Of a stretch of DNA of 64,000 bases, positions 58,308 to 64,000 are shown in pieces (within the stretch, counting starts at the first letter, position 1; every line of letters starts with the position of its first letter). A program made the translations under genes and the position numbers. The notes below the pieces were generated by a model. The model had not been told where the DNA came from and did no database searches. It saw only the letters and a list, made by a program, of their open reading frames with translations. The stretch is from Bradyrhizobium frederickii. GTDB lineage: Bacteria; Pseudomonadota; Alphaproteobacteria; Rhizobiales; Xanthobacteraceae. Location of the stretch: the NCBI RefSeq assembly GCF_004570865.1, contig NZ_SPQS01000011.1, positions 1-64,000 of the forward strand, in the 5' to 3' direction.

Positions 58308-58847
58308 CTACGATCTCCCGCCGCCGACTTCGCGGATCGGCCGGGTGCCGTCCCAGGTCGACGCCGCCTGACGGACCCGCTCGAAGAACGGCCCCTTGGT
58401 GCCGCTGATGTCCGAAATCTCGATCACCGTGCCCGGGTGGGCCTGGGTGTCGAAATAAGCAAAGCGTCCCCGTTCGCCGCCGATCTGGCCTTCATGGCCG
58501 ATCCTGTAACCGAGCCCGAGTGCCTTGTCGTAGAGCGCCTGATAGTCGTGGCTCCAGTAGGACATGTGCTGCAGGCCCTCGTGGCCGGCGTCGAGGAACT
58601 CCTTGTACAGCGACGGCGCCTCGTTGCGCTGCTGGATCAATTCGATCTGGAGGTCGCCCGAATTGGCCAGCGCAATGCTCATCTCGACGGCAGAGTCCCG
58701 GCCGCGATGGCGAAACCAGTCGGTCCTGACGCGGTCCATGTAGTACCAGGGGCCGACACCCATCACCTCGATCCAGTGCCTCATCGCGGCGTGGATGTCC
58801 CGCACCACATATCCGTTCTGGCGCACCGCGCCGAAGATGCGGCTCAT
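58308..58847 (-). CDS. VOC (glyoxalase/dioxygenase) family protein
   Basis: This 179-residue protein has the beta-alpha-beta-beta-beta repeats of VOC proteins: Asn-Gly-Tyr-Val-Val-Arg-Asp-Ile near the start, a His-Glu-Gly-Leu-Gln-His segment near residue 88 (metal ligand candidates) and Val-Ile-Glu-Ile-Ser-Asp near residue 142. The length fits a two-module subunit. It may be a dioxygenase or isomerase; the substrate is unknown. A family D short repeat follows toward the Bug gene. Confidence 0.85.
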   Translation of the reverse strand: MSRIFGAVRQNGYVVRDIHAAMRHWIEVMGVGPWYYMDRVRTDWFRHRGRDSAVEMSIALANSGDLQIELIQQRNEAPSLYKEFLDAGHEGLQHMSYWSHDYQALYDKALGLGYRIGHEGQIGGERGRFAYFDTQAHPGTVIEISDISGTKGPFFERVRQAASTWDGTRPIREVGGGRS

Positions 58848-58883
58848 GTCCGCGCTCCTGTTCTTTGCTTATTCACGAGGGGA

Positions 58884-58930
58884 CCTCATCCTGAGGGCCC
58901 GCCGCAGGCGGGCGTCTCGAAGGATGGCTG
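58884..58930. repeat. Dispersed repeat, family D short copy
   Basis: CCTCATCCTGAGGGCCCGCC and CTCGAAGGATGG repeat the end blocks of family D at reduced length, about 47 bases. It lies between the VOC and Bug genes. Confidence 0.7.
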
Positions 58931-58957
58931 CATGCGAGCTGCCTGCGACGTTCCTGT

Positions 58958-59965
58958 TCACTTGACCTCGATGCCGGCGTCCTTGGCAACCTGCTTCCAG
59001 GCTGCGATGTCGCGGGCATTGATGTCGCGCTGCTCCTCGCCGGGCACGAATTGCGGCGTGATGCCCAGCGCGAGCAACTTTCCTTTCACCAGATCATCGC
59101 CGAGCGCCTCCTTCAGCGCGGCCGACAGCTTCTTCGCGATCGGTTCGGCAAGGCCTGCCGGCGCATACATCGCCCAGGACAGGTTGCGGTCGAACGGCAC
59201 GCCCTGCTCCTTGTAGCTGGCGACGTCAGGCAGGCTCGGCGAGCGCTCGCCGCAGGCGGCCAGCGCCTTGATCGAGCCGTCCTTCACCAGCGGCGTCGCG
59301 GTCGCGACGTCGAGCGTCGCCAGCGAGATGTGGCCGCCGAGCAGGTCGCCGGCCAGCTTCGCGATGCCGTTGAACGGCACGTGATCCATCTTGATGCCGG
59401 TCTGCTGCATCAGAATTTCGGCACAGAACTGCCCGGTCGAGCCGACACCCCAGCTGCCGTACTGGACCGGCTCGCCCTTCTTGGCCAGCGCGACCAGGCT
59501 CTTGACGTCATTGGCGGCGAAATTCCTGGTCGCGACCAGCATGATCGAGGAGGTGCCGACGCGGCCGATGGTGGTGAAATCCTTGATCGGATCGTAGGGC
59601 AGCTTTGGATAGATCGCGGGGGCCAGCACATGCGTGGTCATGCCGCCGACGGTGATGGTGTAGCCGTCGTTTGGAGATGTCGCGACCATCTGCGTGCCGA
59701 GCGTGCCAGCCGCACCGGTGTGGTTCTCGATATAGATGCTCTGTCCGAGCGTCTTGCCCATCCTGTCCGCAAGCAGCCGGCCGACCACGTCACCGCCGCC
59801 GCCCGCTGCGTAGGGCAGCAGCATCTTGATCTTGTGGGTGGGGTAGGCGGCCGGATCCTCGGCAGATGCGGGCGCCGCCGCAGTCAGGATCAGCAGTGAT
59901 GATGTGACGAGGCGAAGCGTCACGATGGCTTGCCGCGCGGGCAAGAGGCGGGCGAGGCGTGCCAT
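58958..59965 (-). CDS. Bug-type tripartite tricarboxylate transporter solute-binding protein
   Basis: This 335-residue exported protein belongs to the Bug (TctC-like) binding proteins. After the signal segment it has Ala-Tyr-Pro-Thr-His-Lys-Ile-Lys-Met-Leu-Leu-Pro-Tyr-Ala-Ala-Gly-Gly-Gly-Gly-Asp near residue 50, then Asn-His-Thr-Gly-Ala-Ala-Gly-Thr. It binds small carboxylates. The membrane TctA/TctB components are not beside it, as is common for Bug proteins in beta- and alphaproteobacteria. The ATG at 59965 has GGGAG eight bases before it. It is divergent from tetR across two palindromes. Confidence 0.9.
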   Translation of the reverse strand: MARLARLLPARQAIVTLRLVTSSLLILTAAAPASAEDPAAYPTHKIKMLLPYAAGGGGDVVGRLLADRMGKTLGQSIYIENHTGAAGTLGTQMVATSPNDGYTITVGGMTTHVLAPAIYPKLPYDPIKDFTTIGRVGTSSIMLVATRNFAANDVKSLVALAKKGEPVQYGSWGVGSTGQFCAEILMQQTGIKMDHVPFNGIAKLAGDLLGGHISLATLDVATATPLVKDGSIKALAACGERSPSLPDVASYKEQGVPFDRNLSWAMYAPAGLAEPIAKKLSAALKEALGDDLVKGKLLALGITPQFVPGEEQRDINARDIAAWKQVAKDAGIEVK

Positions 59966-60059
59966 GGCGTTGTCTCCCGATTGCTCTCCGCTTATCAACG
60001 GAGTTGAATGCCACCCGCGCGTTGCTGCGTCGCGGTCGACGATCGTCGCCTATGACATG

Positions 60060-60106
60060 CGAACGATCGTTCGTGCGGTTGACTAGCGAACGATCGTTCG
60101 TTAGTC
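60060..60106. promoter_or_regulatory. Paired TetR operator between the Bug gene and tetR
   Basis: CGAACGATCGTTCG occurs twice, at 60060-60073 and 60087-60100, each a perfect palindrome, with centres 27 bases apart. The second is extended by GACTA / TAGTC arms to a 26-bp palindrome with one mismatched pair (60081-60106). TTGACT at 60079-60084 could be a -35 element between them. This fits autoregulation by the tetR gene, whose start is 8 bases past the second site. Confidence 0.8.
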
Positions 60107-60114
60107 AAGCCGAC

Positions 60115-60813
60115 ATGGTTGTCCATAACACCACCGCAGCGGACGAGGCCGCGCCTACAACGCGCGAGCGCATCCTCACCGAAGCGCTCAACCTGTTCGC
60201 GCAGAGTGGCTATGGCGGCGCCTCGATGCGCGAGCTGGCGCGCCGCGTCGGCATCCGCGAGAGCAGCCTCTACAACCATTTCCCCGGCAAGGCCGCGATC
60301 CTGGAGGCGATCGTGGCCGAGCACGGTCCGGCGAGTTCGGCGAGCCGGCTGGAAGAGCCGCGCTACAAGCAGCTCGCGCGCCAGCCTGCCGCGTTCTGCC
60401 GCCAGTTCGCGCTCGACCTCGTCGAGCAATGGTCCGATCCGCGCGAGCACCAGTTCCAGAAGGTCATCACCGCCGAGCGCAACCGCGTCCCCGGCATCCG
60501 CGCCAAATTCGCCGACCATTTCTACGCGCGCGAGCAAAGCCTGATGACGGATTATTTCCGCGGCTTCGCGCTGGCCGGCCTGGTGTCGACGCCGGATCCG
60601 CGCGAGACCGCCCGGCTGTTCGCGGCAGGCCTGATCTATATCCGTCTCGAGCATTATGTGATGGGCGCAGCACCTTCGCCGCGGGCGAAGGTGCTCGAGG
60701 CGATCGACCGCTATCTCGCCTTCTTCCTGTCGCTGATCGCGGCGGGCGGCGAGACCGACAACAAGAAACGAAAGCCAAAGGGAGAGAACCGTGGCAAGGC
60801 TGCCTCTGATTGA
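60115..60813 (+). CDS. TetR family transcriptional regulator
   Basis: This 232-residue protein has the TetR helix-turn-helix (Leu-Ala-Arg-Arg-Val-Gly-Ile-Arg-Glu-Ser-Ser-Leu-Tyr-Asn-His-Phe-Pro near residues 40-56) and a helical ligand domain. The start is the ATG at 60115, right after the paired palindromic operator. The 3' end overlaps the CMD gene (GTG at 60791) by 23 bases, so the regulator and the two enzymes form one operon, and the divergent Bug gene is a second likely target. Confidence 0.93.
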   Translation: MVVHNTTAADEAAPTTRERILTEALNLFAQSGYGGASMRELARRVGIRESSLYNHFPGKAAILEAIVAEHGPASSASRLEEPRYKQLARQPAAFCRQFALDLVEQWSDPREHQFQKVITAERNRVPGIRAKFADHFYAREQSLMTDYFRGFALAGLVSTPDPRETARLFAAGLIYIRLEHYVMGAAPSPRAKVLEAIDRYLAFFLSLIAAGGETDNKKRKPKGENRGKAASD

Positions 60814-61342
60814 TCCAGAGACGACCAGCGGCGACATCCGCGCCTCGTTCGACCGTATGCCGGTCAAGCTCAACATCTTCCGCATGATGGCCCACGCCGA
60901 GGCCAACATGATTCCGGCGATGCGGCTCGGCAACTCGATCCTGCACAAGCAGAAGCTATCTTCCGTCAACCGCGAGCTGTTGATCCTCCAGGCCGCCCAG
61001 TTGGAGGGCGGCGCCTATGAGTGGCGCCAGCACGTACCGATCGCGCTCGGCGTCGGCTGCACGCAGGCCCAGGTCAATGCGGTCGAGCTCGGCGACTACG
61101 ATGCGGAGGCCTTCAGCGAGGCCGAGCGCGCGCTGCTGAACTTCGGCCGCGAGGTGGTCGAGAACGTCCGTGTGTCCGACGCAACGTTCGCTGCCATGCG
61201 TCGCCATTTCAGCGATCAGGAGATCGTGGAGTCCATCGTCGCGCTCGGCTTCTACATGATGATGGCGCGCCTCACGGAAGCGACCGAAACCGATCTCGAT
61301 CCCGCCGCCGGCATGAAGGTCTATGACGGTGGCAAGAAATAA
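60791..61342 (+). CDS. Carboxymuconolactone decarboxylase (CMD) family protein
   Basis: This 183-residue protein has the CMD/AhpD-like helical domain with Arg-Glu-Leu-Leu-Ile-Leu-Gln-Ala-Ala-Gln-Leu-Glu-Gly-Gly-Ala-Tyr-Glu-Trp-Arg-Gln-His near residues 58-78. The Cys pair of AhpD peroxidases is missing and the conserved His is kept, so it is closer to the decarboxylase/4-oxalocrotonate-type members. The GTG start lies within the tetR end. It is followed 11 bases later by an SDR gene. Confidence 0.9.
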   Translation: MARLPLIDPETTSGDIRASFDRMPVKLNIFRMMAHAEANMIPAMRLGNSILHKQKLSSVNRELLILQAAQLEGGAYEWRQHVPIALGVGCTQAQVNAVELGDYDAEAFSEAERALLNFGREVVENVRVSDATFAAMRRHFSDQEIVESIVALGFYMMMARLTEATETDLDPAAGMKVYDGGKK

Positions 61343-61353
61343 GGCGGCTGACG

Positions 61354-62199
61354 ATGGCGGAGACCGAGAGCAAACCGGAGCGCTATGTCCGTCCGCCGAG
61401 CGCGGAATCGCTGGGTGAAGCGCCGGGCAGGGGGCGACTGAAGGGCCGCCATATCCTCATCGTCGGCGGCGGCCAGCGCGTGTTCGATGCCGTGACCGAT
61501 CCGATCGGCAACGGCCGCGCCATGAGCATTCTGTGTGCGCGCGAGGGCGCGAAGGTCGCCGTGGCAGATCTCAATCACGCCTCCGCGCAGCAGACCGTCA
61601 AGCGCATCACCGACGAAGGCGGCGAGGCCTTTGCCATTGTCGCCGACGTCACGCATGAACCCGATGTTATCCGCATGATCGAGGAGGCACATCGCGCCAT
61701 GGGCGGCCTCGACGGCATGGTGCTGAACATAGGCACCTTCGGCAAGACCGGCCTCGATAACGTCAGCCCGGAAGAGTGGAATAGGATTTACGACGTCAAT
61801 GTTCGCGGCCCCATGCTGTGCTGCCGCGCCTCACTGCCGAAACTCGACGACGGCGGCGCCATCGTCTTCATCTCGTCGATCGCCGCGCTGAAGGCCGGAT
61901 CGCAAATGGCGGTCTACGATTCGTCGAAAGCCGCACTCGGCGGCCTGATGCGCAACATCGCCCATCTCGGCGCACGCCGCGGCATCCGCGCCAATCTGGT
62001 TTATCCCGGCCTCGTCGACACCCCGAACGGCCGCGAAGCCGGCGCCGGCCGCCCCAATCGCGGCAAGGGCCACATCCCGTTCGGCCGCCAGGCCACGGCG
62101 TGGGAGATCGCCTATGCCGTGCTGTTCTTCCTGTCCGACGAGAGCGTCTACGTCACCGCGCAGACGCTCGCGGTGGATAGCGGCCTGAGCGGGATGTGA
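61354..62199 (+). CDS. SDR family oxidoreductase
   Basis: This 281-residue short-chain dehydrogenase has a long N-terminal extension (about 1-30), a cofactor loop at about 34-52 (Val-Gly-Gly-Gly-Gln-Arg-Val-Phe-Asp-Ala, an odd form of the Gly-rich motif), Asn-Ile-Gly-Thr near residue 124, and the catalytic Tyr-x3-Lys in Tyr-Asp-Ser-Ser-Lys near residue 188 with Ser in Ile-Ser-Ser. It ends the tetR-CMD-SDR operon. The substrate is probably a small hydroxy or keto acid linked to the Bug transporter, which is inference. Confidence 0.9.
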   Translation: MAETESKPERYVRPPSAESLGEAPGRGRLKGRHILIVGGGQRVFDAVTDPIGNGRAMSILCAREGAKVAVADLNHASAQQTVKRITDEGGEAFAIVADVTHEPDVIRMIEEAHRAMGGLDGMVLNIGTFGKTGLDNVSPEEWNRIYDVNVRGPMLCCRASLPKLDDGGAIVFISSIAALKAGSQMAVYDSSKAALGGLMRNIAHLGARRGIRANLVYPGLVDTPNGREAGAGRPNRGKGHIPFGRQATAWEIAYAVLFFLSDESVYVTAQTLAVDSGLSGM

Positions 62200-62230
62200 G
62201 AGGCCAAACGACATCAACCACACCCACTGA

Positions 62231-62352
62231 CGTCATCCTGAGGTGCTCACCTTGCGATGCATTCGCATCGCAAGTGAGCCTCGAAGGATGGGCTACAGGC
62301 GCCCGCGGCCCATCCTTCGAGGCGCGCAAGGGCGCGCACCTCAGGATGACGG
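62231..62352. repeat. Dispersed repeat, family D copy 3
   Basis: It starts CGTCATCCTGAGGTGCTCACC, has CTCGAAGGATGGGCTACAGG and CCCATCCTTCGAGGC inside, and ends CACCTCAGGATGACGG. It matches copies 1 and 2. It fills the gap between the convergent SDR and DoxX genes. Confidence 0.88.
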
Positions 62353-62380
62353 CGGTGCATGTGGATACGCAAACCTGTGC

Positions 62381-62893
62381 TTACCGCGCGTGCGATCGCG
62401 CGCGACAGATGAGGTGATCGAGCGAGATGTGTCCGGGTCCGTAGGCCATGAGGGCGAGCGCCATGGCGGCCCAGGTGAGGTGGATCGGCCAGCCGTCGGG
62501 CACCGTGAGCTCGACGACGACAGTCATGAACAGCAGCCCAAGCCCTGCGAACCGCGTGCCCAGTCCGAGCACGAGGAGGATCGGAAACATGATCTCGCCG
62601 GAGCCCGACAGGAATGCCATCACAGTCGGCGCAGGGAAGTGGTAAGGCCCGCCCGGCAGATGCAGCATGAACTCGTCGCTGAACAGCGTCACGGCGGTGT
62701 CGTTGAGCCTGAGGAAGCCGTCCCATTTGAGCAGACCTGAGCGCCAGAACGGCACCGCGAGCGCGAGGCGCAGCACGAGCAGGACCAGCGAGGGGGCGGC
62801 GATCGCCTGCACCAGCTGATTGGCCTTGTCGACGAGAAGCCAGGGCGACGGCAGGCCGCCGCCGGTCGCCATGCGTTGGTCCGTGATCATCAT
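62381..62893 (-). CDS. DoxX family membrane protein
   Basis: This 170-residue protein has four hydrophobic segments with Leu-Arg-Leu-Ala-Leu-Ala-Val-Pro-Phe-Trp-Arg-Ser-Gly near residue 45 and Gly-Leu-Gly-Leu-Leu-Phe-Met-Thr-Val. It is a DoxX-fold protein. Its ATG (62893-62891) overlaps the DUF2063 stop in ATGA, so it is the third gene of the DUF692-DUF2063-DoxX operon. DoxX proteins occur with DUF692 peptide-modification operons and their role there is not settled. Confidence 0.88.
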   Translation of the reverse strand: MMITDQRMATGGGLPSPWLLVDKANQLVQAIAAPSLVLLVLRLALAVPFWRSGLLKWDGFLRLNDTAVTLFSDEFMLHLPGGPYHFPAPTVMAFLSGSGEIMFPILLVLGLGTRFAGLGLLFMTVVVELTVPDGWPIHLTWAAMALALMAYGPGHISLDHLICRARSHAR

Positions 62894-63669
62894 GCGTCTC
62901 CAGCAGCAAGCGAGGTGAATGCACCGGCCTCGATCAGGCCGGCGATGTTCGAGGCGATGTCGAAGTCGGGCGACGCATCCAGGGCTGTCGCGGCAGCTTC
63001 GCCGAGCGGCTGGCCGGATGCGAGGCAGGCAGCAAAGACGGCGCCGCCGGCGGGAAGATGCCGCACCGCGACGTCGAATTCGGGCCGTGTGATCAGCGCG
63101 TCCTCCGGCGTGGACGCATCAATGCGCTCGACGGGTGCGTCGTCGCGATTGGCGGCGAAGATCGTCACCGCAGAGTACGGCGAACGAACGATCCGCATCG
63201 CCGGATGCGGGATGAAGACGGCGTCCGCCAGACGCGCCGGGGCAATCGCGGACAACCGGTCCGGCGACAGCGGCGCGGCGTCGCCCGCATGATAGGCGTC
63301 GAGCCAGGCCCGTTCGATGCGGGCGACATCGGCAAGCCAAGGCATCGCCTGCGCATGCTCATAGGCTTCGATGAACCGGGGAAACTCGCGGCCATATTCG
63401 AACAGCAGCGGCGAGGTCGGCGGATGGCTGCGCACATGGAAGCGCGCCATGGCGCGGAAGAATTCGGCGCCGGTGATGCGCTGCACCGCCGGATAGACCG
63501 CGGCCAGCGCCTCGATCAAGCTGACGGTGACGTTGTTGCGGTAGACATCGTAGCGCCGGCTGGCGGCCTTGCCGTTCGGGCCGGTCACGATCTCAGGCGT
63601 GCCGCGTGCCGGATCCAGCAGCGCCTGCGCGAACGAGGTGGCGAAGGACGAGCCGGGCTCAGGCCGCAT
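62890..63669 (-). CDS. DUF2063 protein, partner of DUF692 (BufC/HvfC-like)
   Basis: This 259-residue protein is the DUF2063 (putative DNA-binding domain) type, seen in Gln-Ala-Leu-Leu-Asp-Pro-Ala, Tyr-Asp-Val-Tyr-Arg-Asn-Asn-Val-Thr-Val-Ser-Leu near residue 40 and Phe-Phe-Arg-Ala-Met-Ala-Arg-Phe near residue 69, His-Pro-Pro-Thr-Ser-Pro. In DUF692 (MNIO) systems this partner recruits the precursor peptide to the iron enzyme. The start overlaps the DUF692 gene end by 11 bases. Confidence 0.9.
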   Translation of the reverse strand: MRPEPGSSFATSFAQALLDPARGTPEIVTGPNGKAASRRYDVYRNNVTVSLIEALAAVYPAVQRITGAEFFRAMARFHVRSHPPTSPLLFEYGREFPRFIEAYEHAQAMPWLADVARIERAWLDAYHAGDAAPLSPDRLSAIAPARLADAVFIPHPAMRIVRSPYSAVTIFAANRDDAPVERIDASTPEDALITRPEFDVAVRHLPAGGAVFAACLASGQPLGEAAATALDASPDFDIASNIAGLIEAGAFTSLAAGDA

Positions 63670-64000
63670 GACGCTCTCCTGCCATCGCGGCGGACTGATG
63701 ACGGTCGAGGATCACCTGTGCGGCAGCGGCTTCCGCCTGCAGGACCGGCCAGTCCGGAATCCTGCTGTCCCATTCGATCAGCGTCGGCACCGCGCCGCGG
63801 CGCTGGATGACGATCTCGTAGAGCTTCCAGACGGCATCCGCGACCGGGCCGTCGTGGCTGTCGATCAACAGCAGATCGCCTTCGTCGTCGGCCTGCTCGG
63901 CATGGCCTGCAAGATGAATTTCCTGAACGCGTGACAGCGGGAAGTCCGCGAGATAGTCGAGCGCCGAATAGCCGTGATTGGCGGCGGAGACGAACACATT
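63659..64000 (-). CDS. DUF692 (MNIO) peptide-modifying iron enzyme, C-terminal part (partial)
   Basis: The frame is open to the right window edge and ends at 63659, so about 113 C-terminal residues are visible. They contain the family blocks Ala-Ala-Asn-His-Gly-Tyr, Glu-Ile-His-Leu-Ala-Gly-His and Ile-Asp-Ser-His-Asp-Gly-Pro-Val, which hold metal ligands in DUF692 enzymes. These multinuclear non-haem iron oxygenases modify Cys or Asp in ribosomal peptides. The DUF2063 and DoxX genes follow with overlapping ends. The expected small Cys-containing precursor gene (DUF2282/BufA-like) would be upstream, beyond 64000. Confidence 0.9.
   Translation of the reverse strand, partial: NVFVSAANHGYSALDYLADFPLSRVQEIHLAGHAEQADDEGDLLLIDSHDGPVADAVWKLYEIVIQRRGAVPTLIEWDSRIPDWPVLQAEAAAAQVILDRHQSAAMAGERHAA

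Overview
The window looks like a chromosomal segment of a Bradyrhizobium-type alphaproteobacterium. The evidence is high GC, an alphaproteobacterial che cluster with a CheA that ends in a receiver domain, CtrA divergent from FliI/FliJ, dense GANTC (CcrM) sites upstream of ctrA, and several dispersed repeat families that I recognise from Bradyrhizobium/Rhodopseudomonas intergenic DNA. The genus is an inference. I found no tRNA, rRNA, CRISPR array, prophage or intact insertion sequence.

Layout. 1-3244: end of a chemotaxis operon (cheA 3' end, cheW, cheY-like, cheB, cheR). 3427-5389: a minus-strand trio (DUF350 membrane protein, serine-rich YjfM-like protein, glutathionylspermidine-synthase-like ATP-grasp enzyme) in the same order as E. 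coli yjfL-yjfM-yjfC. 5722-8740: ctrA divergent from fliI-fliJ, with a CcrM/CtrA-type control region and an odd tandem-start leader before fliI. 9085-13293: ECF sigma/anti-sigma pair, AraC regulator, NDH-2-like oxidoreductase. 13294-14611: repeat-filled gap. 15107-17248: flhA with a CtrA-like box upstream. 17597-21991: six-gene copper-handling operon (His-rich protein, lipoprotein, TolC-type protein, multicopper oxidase, cupredoxin, CusF). 22113-25464: MFS transporter, cupin, LysR and TetR regulators. 25716-29519: PaoABC-type molybdenum aldehyde dehydrogenase.

29902-38476 handles amino compounds. Two XRE-cupin regulators each stand divergent from a catabolic set: an omega-aminotransferase plus D-amino-acid dehydrogenase, and a polar amino-acid-type ABC transporter plus a PuuB-like oxidase. 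38530-46489 holds a gamma-glutamyltransferase-like enzyme, an enoyl-CoA hydratase, two small proteins, a periplasmic PQQ-type dehydrogenase with a haem motif overlapping an SMP-30-type lactonase, and an acetylpolyamine-amidohydrolase-like deacetylase. 46655-51800 holds a phosphopantetheinyl transferase, a DUF6492 protein, a GH10 xylanase and a polysaccharide flippase.

51900-55811 looks accessory: small poorly known genes, a Crp/Fnr regulator remnant, a fatty-acid desaturase and three copies of a 16-bp palindrome. It is followed by a long L,D-transpeptidase, a methyltransferase and a VOC protein. 58958-62199: a Bug-type solute-binding protein divergent from a TetR-CMD-SDR operon across two perfect 14-bp operators. 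The window closes with a minus-strand DUF692 (MNIO)-DUF2063-DoxX operon cut by the right edge, the core of a bufferin-type peptide-modification system; its precursor gene should lie just outside.
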